Shown piece by piece: positions 30,173 through 40,313 of a stretch of 64,000 nt of DNA (within the stretch, counting starts at the first letter, position 1; the number at the start of each line of letters is the position of its first letter). Below the pieces are notes generated by a model that saw nothing but the letters and a program-made list of their open reading frames with translations, had not been told where the DNA came from and ran no database searches. Origin of the DNA: Candidatus Bathyarchaeum sp. (lineage in GTDB: Archaea > Thermoproteota > Bathyarchaeia > Bathyarchaeales > Bathyarchaeaceae); NCBI GenBank assembly GCA_026014495.1, contig JAOZIF010000150.1, forward strand, positions 1-64,000, written 5' to 3'. The translations under genes were made by a program, and so were the position numbers.

Positions 30173-31582
30173 TTATTTTTTGTTTAGCTTGAATTCTGTG
30201 TGTATTGCGCGAACTGTTTCGTTTCCATCGGCTTCTTTGACTATAAATGACACGTTAAGTTCAGATGAGCCTTGAGCTATCATGCGAACATTTATTCCCT
30301 CTTTTGCCACGGCAGTGAATATTCTTGAAGCAACTCCGGGGATTCCTTTCATGCCTGCCCCCAACACTGCGACTACACAAACGTCGTCTTCGGAGACAAT
30401 TTCGCGAATAAAGTCTCTGCCCAGCAATGCTATTTCTAGGGTGTTGACTGCGCGTTCAAGCAGATTTCGTTGAATTACAAGTGAAATGTTTGCTTCTGAG
30501 ACGCTCTGGGAAATCATTAGGATGTTGATGTTTTCTTTTCCAAGAACCTCAAAAACCTTTGCCGCTGTTCCGGGCGCACCAACCATGCCTGCTCCGCTGA
30601 CAGTGATTACTGCAACATTCTTGACTATGGTTACAGCTTTTACTCCATTTTCTGTTTTAGCTGTCTGCTCTTTCACTATTAGGGTTCCCGTGTTGTCTGG
30701 ACTGAAAACGTTTCTGATTCTAACAGGGATTCCCTCTTTTCGGGCTGGCTCCAAAGCTCGGGGATGCATTGCTTTGGCTCCAAAGATTGTTAGTTCTGTG
30801 GCTTCTTGAAATGACAGCTCATGGATTGTTTTTGCTTCTGGAACAATTTTTGGGTCTGCAGTCATCAACCCATCCACGTCAGTCCATATCCAGACCTCGT
30901 CTGCTTCTATTGCAGCTCCCACGATAGTGGCGGTGTAGTCTGACCCGCCCCTGCCCAATGTTGTGGTTTCCTTGTTTTGGGTCTCCGCAATAAAGCCCGT
31001 TACCACCGGAACTGTTCCTTTTTTCAGCAGAGGCTCAATGTTCTTTTTTAGCTGAAACTTGGTGACATTCATCAAAAGACCCGCCTCCCCAAAGTTTGAG
31101 TCTGTGGCTATTCCTGCTTCTCCTCCAGTGAGATGCTCCGAATTGAGTCCTAGGTCTTTTATGGCTCCGCTAACTATCGGCGCAGACAATCTTTCCCCAA
31201 ATGAAATAACAGTATCTCTTGATTTTGGCGTAAGCTCGCCAACATAACCAATTCCCGTAAGCACCTGCTGAAGCTCGCCTATCCGCGCTTCAACAATCTT
31301 CTTAGCATCATCTGCTAACTGCTTATCTTTAATTGCCTCTTTGACGGTTTTAAGGTGTCTTTCAAGAAGTTCTTGCTTGAATTTACTGACATATTCGCTG
31401 TTTCCCTTTTTTGCTTCCTGTGCCGCTTGGATAAGCTGGTTTGTAACGCCCTCTAAGGCTGAAACAACGACAACAACTCCACAGTCCAAGTTTTTGTTGT
31501 CTGCTACAATTTTAGCTACATGACAAATCTTCTTGCCATTAGCTACAGAGCTTCCTCCAAACTTCATCACTATATTCTTCAA
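30173..31582 (-). CDS. lysC: Aspartate kinase
   Basis: 'MKNIVMKFGGSSVANGKKI', tandem ACT domains. Confidence 0.95.
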   Translation of the reverse strand: MKNIVMKFGGSSVANGKKICHVAKIVADNKNLDCGVVVVVSALEGVTNQLIQAAQEAKKGNSEYVSKFKQELLERHLKTVKEAIKDKQLADDAKKIVEARIGELQQVLTGIGYVGELTPKSRDTVISFGERLSAPIVSGAIKDLGLNSEHLTGGEAGIATDSNFGEAGLLMNVTKFQLKKNIEPLLKKGTVPVVTGFIAETQNKETTTLGRGGSDYTATIVGAAIEADEVWIWTDVDGLMTADPKIVPEAKTIHELSFQEATELTIFGAKAMHPRALEPARKEGIPVRIRNVFSPDNTGTLIVKEQTAKTENGVKAVTIVKNVAVITVSGAGMVGAPGTAAKVFEVLGKENINILMISQSVSEANISLVIQRNLLERAVNTLEIALLGRDFIREIVSEDDVCVVAVLGAGMKGIPGVASRIFTAVAKEGINVRMIAQGSSELNVSFIVKEADGNETVRAIHTEFKLNKK

Positions 31583-31596
31583 GTCTTTTTCCTCAC

Positions 31597-32622
31597 TTAT
31601 GTCATCATCTTGTTTGCTATGTTCTGTTTTATGTCCAATAAATCCCGCAATACTGCGCTGGCAGTTTCTACTCCACCTGCCCCCAAGCCAATGATTGTTT
31701 GCTCTCCAGCAGATTCGGAAACAAACGTTACAGCGTTAAGGGCTCCATCAACAGCTAAAGGATCATGCTTGGATATTTGGGTCGGCTCCACTTTTAGGGT
31801 TTCTCCGATAACGCCTATGAGCTTTATTGTGCAGCCCTTCTTTGCAGCATCCTGTATGTTCTGGGCTGACACTTCACGGATGCCCTTAATATTCACATCT
31901 TTAATCGTGACTTTCCTGTCCATTATCCAGTTCGCCATAATCACAAGCTTCGCAGCCGCATCATAACCATCAACATCCATCGTAGGGTCAGCCTCAGCAA
32001 ACCCAAGCTTCTGCGCTGCAGTCAAAGCCTCATCAAACGTAATGTGCTTCTCATCCATCTCAGAAAGAATGTAATTTGTAGTTCCATTCAATATACCCTT
32101 AACAGAAACTAGCCTATCACCCTGCAGACAATTTTTTGCAAACTCAAGAACAGGAGTTCCCGCACCAACAGTTCCACTAAAACGCAAGTAAACCTTATTG
32201 TGGTCAGCCAACTCAGTCAGCGCTGGCAACGCAAGAGCCAAAGGCCCCTTGTTTGTTGTAACCACATGCTTTCCTGTTCTAAACGCAGTTTTAATGTAGG
32301 ATAATCCAGGTTCTCCATCTTCAATGTTGGTGGGCGACACCTCAACCACCGCTTCAGCCTCAACAGACTCTATCACATCTAGCGCAGACATGTCAGGACG
32401 CCCATATTGGCCACTGGCTGACACTGTACCCTTCTCTTTTTTCAAAGACAGCATCAACTCCAAGTCTAGCCCCTTCTGGTTTATGGCTGCGCCTTTCTTG
32501 TCAACTATAGCTACAATTCTGGGACGAAAACCGTACTTCTTGGCAAGCTCCCTCTTTCTGCTCAGAAAGATTTTGGCTAAACTTTGCCCGACTACTCCCC
32601 ATCCCACCAAGATTATCCTCAT
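31597..32622 (-). CDS. hom: Homoserine dehydrogenase
   Basis: 'LVGWGVVGQSLA', 'GTVGAGTPVLEFA', 'ILNGTTNYILSEMDE'. Confidence 0.95.
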   Translation of the reverse strand: MRIILVGWGVVGQSLAKIFLSRKRELAKKYGFRPRIVAIVDKKGAAINQKGLDLELMLSLKKEKGTVSASGQYGRPDMSALDVIESVEAEAVVEVSPTNIEDGEPGLSYIKTAFRTGKHVVTTNKGPLALALPALTELADHNKVYLRFSGTVGAGTPVLEFAKNCLQGDRLVSVKGILNGTTNYILSEMDEKHITFDEALTAAQKLGFAEADPTMDVDGYDAAAKLVIMANWIMDRKVTIKDVNIKGIREVSAQNIQDAAKKGCTIKLIGVIGETLKVEPTQISKHDPLAVDGALNAVTFVSESAGEQTIIGLGAGGVETASAVLRDLLDIKQNIANKMMT

Positions 32623-32746
32623 CGTTGTTCACTCTGCAAGCGCTGTTTACTGTTGTATATTGAATCTTCTCTATTACAGTTACGTTTTATAAATAATAAC
32701 CGCGCCTCAAAAAACAACCCTACCCGTTATTCACATTTCTGTGCGG

Positions 32747-32798
32747 CATATTAGGATACAAATAGAGGTTCATTGTTGAAAACTAACTTTTTTTCTGA
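32747..32798 (-). repeat. Dispersed intergenic repeat, copy D
   Basis: Reverse complement reads tcagaaaaaaagttagttttcaacaatgaacctctatttgtatcctaatatg. Confidence 0.85.
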
Positions 32799-32953
32799 AA
32801 AATGTTGCACAGCGCACATTTACCAAAAAAGTTCACACGACCATATTGACACCAGAACATTTTGTTGAACATAACTTTGAGGCTCCAGCCCTGTTTCTTT
32901 TCACGATTGGTTAATTAACCTCCAGCATATACGTTCAGGTCGGTGCTGCCAAA

Positions 32954-33175
32954 ATGAGTAACTCAGAGGACATGGAACTCAGGGACGCCTACAAACACTG
33001 GGCTGAGCAAGTAGAACATCACCAGTATCAAATTTTTGTGGAAACCGCCAAAATCGTGGATTTACTAAAGAAAAAAGAGGCATCTGCGAGAACAAAAAAC
33101 GAGATGCTAATAGTCCTTAAAGGCTTGCAGGCAACCGTGAAATCTATCTCTAAGGTGCTTTCAAAGTACATCTGA
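32954..33175 (+). CDS. Small hypothetical helical protein
   Basis: 73-aa ORF with coherent coding-like composition in an otherwise empty interval. Confidence 0.6.
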   Translation: MSNSEDMELRDAYKHWAEQVEHHQYQIFVETAKIVDLLKKKEASARTKNEMLIVLKGLQATVKSISKVLSKYI

Positions 33176-33197
33176 TAATGACGCAAATTATATTGCT

Positions 33198-34421
33198 CTA
33201 TTTGGATGAATCACCGTTTTTTCCCAAAAACAGCGACATAAACGCTTCACCCTCTACCAAACCATACACTCCCTTCTTGGCAGAGTCCTCGTCAAAGCGT
33301 TTCACACAATCAGCTTTAGCCGATGGCGAATAAATCGCAAACGGAACAGGGTCTCTTGTATGCGTGCCAATACTGATAGGTGTTGGATGATCAGGCAAAA
33401 CAGCAACAACGCACTCTTCTTTTAATCCATCCAGTGCCCGCCCAAGAAGTCGCTTATCCAAATCCTCTATTGTTTTCACCTTAAGATTGCAATCTCTGGA
33501 ATGGCCTGCCTCATCTGGCGCCTCAACGTGAACAACAACCATGTCATACTCTTCAAGCGCTTCTAGTGCATGGTCTGCTTTGCCTTCATAGTTAGTATCA
33601 TACAAACCAGTAGCACCCGGAACCTGAATAACCTTCATTCCCGCGTAAACTCCAATCCCCTTCATCAAATCAACCGCAGAAATAACCGCAGACGTTACCC
33701 CATGCCTTTCTTTGAATGTCGGCATAACTGGCGTTTTGCCCCCGCCCCAAGGCCAAATCATGTTTCCCGCCCTTTTACCTGCCCGTTCTCTGGCAACATT
33801 AACTGGATGCTTTTCCAAAATCTGTTTAGACTCAAGAATCATTTTGCTCAGCAACGCTGCAGTACTCTTTGTTTGCTCTGTTTTGGCTTTTGGCAAAATC
33901 TCTGAAATTTTCTTTCCTATAGAATCATGAGGCAAATTGCACTCAACAAGTTCATTATGCATATAATTTCTTAAAATCAAGAAATGACGGTAGCTTAAAC
34001 CCACAAAAAACTCAACCTCGCCCTGCTTTTGCATCTTACGCTTTAACAAATCTATTAGCTCTTCAGCCTCACTGTTTGTTATATGGTCAGCGGAGTAATC
34101 AACCAAAATGCCATCTTTTTCTGTAATCAGATTACATCTGTATGCTACATCGTTTTTGTTTAGTTTGATGTTTCTGGCAGCAGCTTCGAATGGTCCCCTT
34201 CCAGTATAGTATGATGATGGATCATAGCCAAGAACTGAAAGGAGCGCAGGACCTGAACCTGGAGTCAAAGCTTCTGGAACTGTTTTAAGCAGCCCATTTC
34301 GCCCTTTGGCTGCAATCATATCAATGTTCGGCTTGTTTGCAACTTGAAGTGGCGTCTTGTTGCCTAGTTCTGCAACAGGATAGTCTGCCATTCCGTCTCC
34401 AATAACTAGTAAATACTTCAT
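33198..34421 (-). CDS. apgM: 2,3-bisphosphoglycerate-independent phosphoglycerate mutase (archaeal type)
   Basis: 'MKYLLVIGDGMADYPV', 'HVEAPDEAGHSRDCNLKVKTIEDLDKRLLG'. Confidence 0.93.
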   Translation of the reverse strand: MKYLLVIGDGMADYPVAELGNKTPLQVANKPNIDMIAAKGRNGLLKTVPEALTPGSGPALLSVLGYDPSSYYTGRGPFEAAARNIKLNKNDVAYRCNLITEKDGILVDYSADHITNSEAEELIDLLKRKMQKQGEVEFFVGLSYRHFLILRNYMHNELVECNLPHDSIGKKISEILPKAKTEQTKSTAALLSKMILESKQILEKHPVNVARERAGKRAGNMIWPWGGGKTPVMPTFKERHGVTSAVISAVDLMKGIGVYAGMKVIQVPGATGLYDTNYEGKADHALEALEEYDMVVVHVEAPDEAGHSRDCNLKVKTIEDLDKRLLGRALDGLKEECVVAVLPDHPTPISIGTHTRDPVPFAIYSPSAKADCVKRFDEDSAKKGVYGLVEGEAFMSLFLGKNGDSSK

Positions 34422-34494
34422 TGTTCATCAACTGCCCCTTTTTTCTTGACACCTTGTTTTGTTTGGTTACACTGTTATGGTGTTTTACTGTATT

Positions 34495-35505
34495 TTAGTT
34501 TTGGAATCTGCCCTGTTTTAGTATCGTGACTGTTTCTTTGTTCTGTTTGGTCACCCTTACTGTGGGCTCGGAGATTAGCATGTCCATGTGGTTTTTTGAC
34601 GGATTTTTGCCTCCAGGCATGTCCGTGTTTGCCCCAAACGCAACATGCACTGTTCCTAACACTTTTTCTGCCTCAAGAAACTCGTCTACAAACCTTGCTT
34701 TAGGGTTTATTCCAAACGCAAACTCTCCAACAACATCCGCCCATTTGTCAGTCTGAAATGTTTCTTTAATCCTGCGTAGGTGCTCAGAATCTTGCGAAAC
34801 CACGTTCTCCACTTTTCCGTTCTTCACTGTTACTTTTACTGGTTTTCTTAGTTTGCCCATTCCGCCAATAGCCATATCACACACAAGTTCTCCATTCAAC
34901 GAATCTTCAACAGGCGCAACAATAACCTCGCCCGTAGGCAGATTCATCCATTTCATTGTCTTCCAGTCTAACTGCGTGTCTGTGAAAAATCTCCTGTTCT
35001 GAGTGCATAACGTCAAGCTGGTTCCCGCTGGACTGCAAACCTCAACTGTAACTGTATCTTCTAGAGCAGACATGAGTTTTTGTGCGTGAGCCTGCATACG
35101 TTTATGCTCTTCTATCTTGAGCGCTAATGCGCCTTCAGTAAGCATATCCACTGTTACTCCAGGGCAATGTCCTAGACGCGATTTATGGTCATGAGTTTGC
35201 GTTTTAATTAGCTGTATTCGAAAGGGAGTCTCTTCGCGGTTGCCTCGTAGCAGATTAATGTAAATGTCCGTTTTATCTGCTAGCAACTTCTGCAGATGCT
35301 GCGGAATCTGGGTTCGTGGCTCTTTTTGTTTTTTAAGAATTACAAGCCGTGTCCACAAATCTAAATCTAAAGCACCATTTGCAAAAGCTTCCCCCACTTC
35401 AGCTTTTTCTTCATCACAAACTATGAGTATTCTTTCGTTGCTGCTGGCTTCAAGAACACTCTTCAACGCATTTTTTGCAGCTTCTGAGGCTTCCAAACCA
35501 ATCAC
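34495..35505 (-). CDS. Aminopeptidase-like (leucyl aminopeptidase / M29-related) protein
   Basis: 'NLPTGEVIVAPVEDSLNGELVCD', 'GEFAFGINPKARFVDEFLEAEKVLGTVHVAFG', 'NHMDMLISEPTV'. Confidence 0.75.
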   Translation of the reverse strand: MIGLEASEAAKNALKSVLEASSNERILIVCDEEKAEVGEAFANGALDLDLWTRLVILKKQKEPRTQIPQHLQKLLADKTDIYINLLRGNREETPFRIQLIKTQTHDHKSRLGHCPGVTVDMLTEGALALKIEEHKRMQAHAQKLMSALEDTVTVEVCSPAGTSLTLCTQNRRFFTDTQLDWKTMKWMNLPTGEVIVAPVEDSLNGELVCDMAIGGMGKLRKPVKVTVKNGKVENVVSQDSEHLRRIKETFQTDKWADVVGEFAFGINPKARFVDEFLEAEKVLGTVHVAFGANTDMPGGKNPSKNHMDMLISEPTVRVTKQNKETVTILKQGRFQN

Positions 35506-35567
35506 TGCATCGAAATAATATAGATAACATGTTTAAACTTTCGTGGAATCCTGTTAGATGTGCCTTT

Positions 35568-35822
35568 TTACTTTGATTCCAGCTTTTGTTCTAGCTGATA
35601 AATCAGGAGCGTGCACAGTAGTAATCCACCGCCTACCCCTGTAAAGAGTGCACCTGCCTGTGCTGTTACAAAATATTGGTCTGAAATCAAGAGATACCCT
35701 GTAACCGTAAGTGTTGTTGGAATGTCTAGACTGTTTGCCCACAAAAGCATAACAATCCCAGATACAAACATAACAAATGCGCCGCCAAGCGTGACCTGCC
35801 ACTCCTTCATAACGTTCACCAA
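35568..35822 (-). CDS. Small two-TM membrane protein
   Basis: 84-aa hydrophobic ORF, preferred over the overlapping 115-aa ORF. Confidence 0.55.
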   Translation of the reverse strand: MVNVMKEWQVTLGGAFVMFVSGIVMLLWANSLDIPTTLTVTGYLLISDQYFVTAQAGALFTGVGGGLLLCTLLIYQLEQKLESK

Positions 35823-35851
35823 TCTCTTGTTTATTCAACACAGATTCGTTA

Positions 35852-37432
35852 TTATCTTTTGTCACACATTTTTCGTCTATATGCAACCGATGAAACTGCA
35901 AGAATCGTTAATGTGAACAGTACAAGTGCCTCTGAGGGAAACTCTGGAATTGTCTGTGGGTCCATGATTGGATAGCGGTCAATATTGTTTGGATTGATGT
36001 AAAACTGGGTATCTCCTATTCCTGTGTCACCGATTTCTGTTGCGTTTGGGTATCTTGTTGCGTAGTCGCTCCAGTAATTGCCTTTTTCTCCGTCATCCCA
36101 AACGTTAGGGTTTCCGGGGTCCCACGTGTCTGGTGCCCAAAGTCCAGGAATAGACACTTGCATGCCTTCTGCATTGTTGTCTGTGAAGTAGTTGTGGTAG
36201 ATTATGTTGTCTTTTTGTCCGTCCTCAAGTTGAATTCCCCAGCCGATGTTCTCTTTTACCACATTTCCGATGATTATGTTGTTTGAGGACTCGTCTATTT
36301 GGATGCCATTACCGTTTCTTTCTATATTGTTTTCAGAAATAGTGGTTTTTGAACTCCAAGAAACTGTAACGCCATCTTCGATATTTTCTATTATTGTGTT
36401 TCTTGTTATGTTATTGTTCATGCTTGAACTGTAAACATAGATGCCTTGCGTGTTTAATTTAACGTCGTTTGTGTTTATGCTGTTTTGCGAAGAGCTAAAG
36501 AGGTATACGCCATTTTGATTGTTTGCGGTTAAACTGTTTCCAGTAACAGTGTTGTCTGTTGAGTGCCAAAGGTGAACTCCATCATCACCATTATCTTCTA
36601 TTGTGTTTTCGGTTATGCTGTTGCCTGAAGATTTGTAAACGTAGACTCCATTGTCCTCATTGTTTGTTATGCTGTTTTGTGTCACTGTCGAACTGTTAGT
36701 GTAAATTAGCATTACGCCATGACTGTTGTGTGTAAGGTCTAAGTTCTGAACCGTAATGTTTGTGCAGTTTACAAGAATTACCTGTCCCGCATCTTGTGGA
36801 ACTGTCTTGTCATGCTGGTTTATCCAATAAATGATGGGCTTGCCGTTGACAGTGTTTGAGGTGTCAATGTCGTTAATGAAACTGGGCATATCATCTGAAA
36901 GTGGACTGTATGTGACAAAAATGCTGCCAGTGTTGTTTAGCTGATTATTTCTTATCACATTATTTGTGGAATGTTGTATGTAAATGCCCCACTGGTTGTT
37001 TGTTATGTTGTTTGCGTAAAGCATGTTATTCCCTGTTGCTTCCATAAAAACATCTGAAAACAAGTAAATCCCTCTAGTGAAGCCGCTAATTTTCATATTC
37101 TGCACTGTCACATTATTCCTGCCTTTTATGAAAACACCTGTTGAATTTCCGTTTCCCTGTAAAGTGTAGCCATTTCCATCAAGCACAATACTGTCCCGTT
37201 CAACTGCAATCGTATACCCTACAATGTTGTCCGTGAGCTTGTAACTGTCTCCATCTCGCTGAATAGGAGCTGTTGCAGGGTCAACGCTGCCGTCACTTAG
37301 AATGACGTAAGCTGGTTGAGGAGTTAGAACTGGAAGAAAATTTGCTTCCACTACAATAACAAAATGTAATCCAAACAAAAACGAAAACACAACCAGCGAA
37401 ACAAGAACTGTTGGAATTGGCTGCTTGTTCAC
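35852..37432 (-). CDS. NosD-type right-handed beta-helix surface protein with PEF-like C-terminal anchor
   Basis: Repeated N-x-I-x-x-N units, C-terminus 'IPEFPSEALVLFTLTILAVSSVAYRRKM'. Confidence 0.88.
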   Translation of the reverse strand: MNKQPIPTVLVSLVVFSFLFGLHFVIVVEANFLPVLTPQPAYVILSDGSVDPATAPIQRDGDSYKLTDNIVGYTIAVERDSIVLDGNGYTLQGNGNSTGVFIKGRNNVTVQNMKISGFTRGIYLFSDVFMEATGNNMLYANNITNNQWGIYIQHSTNNVIRNNQLNNTGSIFVTYSPLSDDMPSFINDIDTSNTVNGKPIIYWINQHDKTVPQDAGQVILVNCTNITVQNLDLTHNSHGVMLIYTNSSTVTQNSITNNEDNGVYVYKSSGNSITENTIEDNGDDGVHLWHSTDNTVTGNSLTANNQNGVYLFSSSQNSINTNDVKLNTQGIYVYSSSMNNNITRNTIIENIEDGVTVSWSSKTTISENNIERNGNGIQIDESSNNIIIGNVVKENIGWGIQLEDGQKDNIIYHNYFTDNNAEGMQVSIPGLWAPDTWDPGNPNVWDDGEKGNYWSDYATRYPNATEIGDTGIGDTQFYINPNNIDRYPIMDPQTIPEFPSEALVLFTLTILAVSSVAYRRKMCDKR

Positions 37433-38328
37433 TTATTTTCACTCCAATTTTTGCGTCTAAGAAGAACAAAACAAGACAACCCCGCTGCGGCTATCACAGT
37501 CACCGCTACTATAGCATAAGCTTGATTTGTCGTTAAACTTGAGCCTAAGAAACCTGAACTGGTCTGTTCAGTCTGTTTATCTGAACTAAATGTTATCAGC
37601 AGGTCTCCAAGGAGTGGTTTTGAGTAATCTGAAACCACCTGCAGCAACACAGTTTCTGTTTTTCCCTCATTTGTAACTGTATACTCTACAGGAGTGATTG
37701 CTTCGTCGGTTGTTATTGTTACTACTTGAAGGTCTGTGATTTCTGTTTCAAAATTTATGGCAAAGTGAGCTGTGGATTTGTTGCTCCACTGCGACAAGTA
37801 TGGGCTTATGTTCAGGTCATACAAAAACATGTAACCTCCCTTTTTTATGACTGGATGCTCATAATGAATCATCAACGTAAACTGGTCCAGAACAGGATAA
37901 ATTGTACAAGCAATCACTGGCCAATCACCAATGGCTGTATAATGTACAGCATCAGAAACTGATTGGGTATAGTTGCTCCATTCTAATTCTGTTTCATCCA
38001 TCTTTATGGAGATGTTTGTTGTACCTGGGGGCGTAGGATAAAGCATCAAAACTTCATTGCCCTCAAACGTGAACACTGTACTATTATTTGTGACTGATTG
38101 GTTTTGGATTTCTAAGTCCAATTTACTTAGAGGATATGTTCCATCAACCTTCGCCCATAAACTCCCATTAATCCAGCAGACTGTGTATTCGATGTGCTCT
38201 TCAGGCATTTCAAGACAATAAACCGAGCTAGCCTGTGTAACTTTAACAAATTCTAACCCGCTTGTTACTAGAAGAAAACAGGCTATAATTGCTAACAATG
38301 AACAGACACGTTTGTGCTTTGGTCTCAT
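37429..38328 (-). CDS. Secreted protein with C-terminal TM anchor, unknown
   Basis: Signal-like N-terminus, TM + RRK at the C-terminus; 4-nt overlaps with both neighbours. Confidence 0.75.
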   Translation of the reverse strand: MRPKHKRVCSLLAIIACFLLVTSGLEFVKVTQASSVYCLEMPEEHIEYTVCWINGSLWAKVDGTYPLSKLDLEIQNQSVTNNSTVFTFEGNEVLMLYPTPPGTTNISIKMDETELEWSNYTQSVSDAVHYTAIGDWPVIACTIYPVLDQFTLMIHYEHPVIKKGGYMFLYDLNISPYLSQWSNKSTAHFAINFETEITDLQVVTITTDEAITPVEYTVTNEGKTETVLLQVVSDYSKPLLGDLLITFSSDKQTEQTSSGFLGSSLTTNQAYAIVAVTVIAAAGLSCFVLLRRKNWSENK

Positions 38329-39851
38329 TCTTCATTTATTTCCTGTTTTAGTTCATGTTTGCAAATTGCACGTTTTTTACTCCTAATCTTGTTGTGTAGT
38401 TTTCGTTTGTAAACGTTTAATGCAAATATAAGAACTGAGAGCGCAATCAACGTGAAAGTCCATGACGAAAATTCTGGAAGCTCATTGGAGATGCTGACTG
38501 GAGTCATAAGAGGGTACCTGTCTGTGCTGTTAGAGTAGCTGTCAATGATGTATTGTGTATCACCTATGTTGTCGCCGTTTGTGTCTGTGGCGTTGTATGC
38601 TTCCCAGTAATTGCCTTCAAAACCGTTATCCCAAAAGTTTTGGATGTCCCTGTCTCCCGGTGAACCCGTCCAGTTTCCTATGAAATTGTTGTGGAAAAAC
38701 GTGTTGTTTGCTGAATTATGCCAGATGTTAAAGTAACAAAAGTTGTCAACCACATTGTTTTCTGTTATTGTACAGTTAAGTGTATCTTCAAAATAGAACG
38801 CCGCATACCCATTATCGCTTATCAGATTACCAAAAATGGTGCAGTTGGAAACCAGATCAAATCTGATAGCATTGAAGTTTTCAGTTAATGTTGAATTAGA
38901 TATTCTTGAGTCACTTGTTTTAACAAAAAGTATGGCGTCCCAGTTGGGCGTTGATGCCCAATTTTCAACGGTTATGTTGTTGCAGTTTATTGCTGCTATC
39001 CACCCTGCATCTGTTGGCACTTGGATGTCTGATTGGTTGACAAGAAAATAGACTGGTTTTCCATTGACAGTGTTTGTTGTGTCAATGCTGTGCATGTTGC
39101 GTTCCAATTGGGTGCCCAAAAGTTTGAACCCAACCTGATTGTCTACTAATGTGTTGTTTGAGAACTTGAGGTTGGTGCACTGGCGGATGTTGATTCCAAT
39201 CATTTTTCGTTCAATCGTGTTGCCAAAAACTTCACAGTTGTCACTTTGCTCAAGATTAATGGCTCCTACATCCGCAACGTAAAGCATTTCAACATCTTTG
39301 CGTGTCTCATTTGAAACCTTGTTATTTTTGATTATAATGTTAGATGCACTAAGAATCGAAATCCCGCCCACATCGTTATCCATTATTATGGAGTCGCTGC
39401 CACGACTCAGACTAACCCCGCCTCTAGTTATTGTGTTCTGTAAAATATTATTATAACATGAGCCTTGTATGTTGATGCCTCCACTTTCAACAATCTGGTT
39501 TCCTTGTATAACGCTGCAGTTTGTGTTGAGCCAGTAAAATGCATAACTAAATCCATGAATTCTAACATTTTGTACCGTCACATTATTTTCCATCTTTACA
39601 TACAAACCCGTTCCACCGCCACCACCTAACAGCTGGTAGCCGTTCCCATCAACTATAACATTGCTTCTCTCAACTGCTATGCCTCCTGAAACATCTCCCG
39701 TGAATGTGTACACGTTACCAACACGCTGAATTGGCACAGTTGACGGGTCAACGCTTCCATCACTTCTGATAAAAATGCTTGAGGCATGATCTGGAGCTGG
39801 AATAAAATTTGCCTCTGCTAACTTTACAAACTGCACTCCAATAGTTGCCAA
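38325..39851 (-). CDS. NosD-type beta-helix surface protein with PEF-like C-terminal anchor (paralog)
   Basis: Shared 'SIDTTNTVNGKPVYFLVNQSDIQVPTDAGWIAAINCNNITVEN'; C-terminus 'LPEFSSWTFTLIALSVLIFALNVYKRK'. Confidence 0.88.
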   Translation of the reverse strand: MATIGVQFVKLAEANFIPAPDHASSIFIRSDGSVDPSTVPIQRVGNVYTFTGDVSGGIAVERSNVIVDGNGYQLLGGGGGTGLYVKMENNVTVQNVRIHGFSYAFYWLNTNCSVIQGNQIVESGGINIQGSCYNNILQNTITRGGVSLSRGSDSIIMDNDVGGISILSASNIIIKNNKVSNETRKDVEMLYVADVGAINLEQSDNCEVFGNTIERKMIGINIRQCTNLKFSNNTLVDNQVGFKLLGTQLERNMHSIDTTNTVNGKPVYFLVNQSDIQVPTDAGWIAAINCNNITVENWASTPNWDAILFVKTSDSRISNSTLTENFNAIRFDLVSNCTIFGNLISDNGYAAFYFEDTLNCTITENNVVDNFCYFNIWHNSANNTFFHNNFIGNWTGSPGDRDIQNFWDNGFEGNYWEAYNATDTNGDNIGDTQYIIDSYSNSTDRYPLMTPVSISNELPEFSSWTFTLIALSVLIFALNVYKRKLHNKIRSKKRAICKHELKQEINEE

Positions 39852-39880
39852 AACTAAAAGAGCACAGATGCCCGTTGGTG

Positions 39881-40075
39881 CTAAAACTGTTCTCTTTTTA
39901 ATTTTTCCTCGACCGCCTTTTGGGGTTTAAGGAACAGCATGTACACTGATATTGCTACAAAAATGGTTGATGCGCTTGCTATCATGCAAATGTGTTGTAT
40001 TTGTAAACTTGGACAAAAGTAGCCTAAAACAACCGACAACATCGCTAACGGAAGTGTTAATGCATATTTGTTCAT
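39881..40075 (-). CDS. Small two-TM membrane protein at the head of the NosD operon
   Basis: 64-aa hydrophobic ORF. Confidence 0.65.
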   Translation of the reverse strand: MNKYALTLPLAMLSVVLGYFCPSLQIQHICMIASASTIFVAISVYMLFLKPQKAVEEKLKREQF

Positions 40076-40132
40076 GTTGGATTCACCAACAATGCATTAT
40101 TATGGCTAAATATTGATAAAAGCATTTTTGTA

Positions 40133-40191
40133 AAGGTTTCTTGACCTATCAAATGATACATAAAGAACACTTTAGTCAAGGTTTCTTGACC
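40133..40191. promoter_or_regulatory. Two operator-like palindromes (GTMAAG-N4-CTTGAC)
   Basis: 14-bp direct repeat aaggtttcttgacc at 40133-40146 and 40178-40191; the second sits in perfect GTCAAG-gttt-CTTGAC, the first in GTAAAG-gttt-CTTGAC. Confidence 0.6.
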
Positions 40192-40266
40192 AAAACCTTT
40201 CCAGCCCAGACTACGCTTTTTCTATCTGTTCTATTTCCAGAACAGAACAGATTATAGAAAAAAATT

Positions 40267-40313
40267 CTGAAAAACCTGGTTCTCAACAATGAACTACTAT
40301 TAGGAGACTAATA
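40267..40313 (+). repeat. Dispersed intergenic repeat, copy B
   Basis: ctgaaaaacctggttctcaacaatgaactactattaggagactaata. Confidence 0.85.

Noticed and set aside
35554-35901. 115-aa ORF overlapping the 84-aa membrane ORF
   Set aside because: Cys/His/Arg-rich implausible composition; the overlapping frame encodes a clean two-TM protein.
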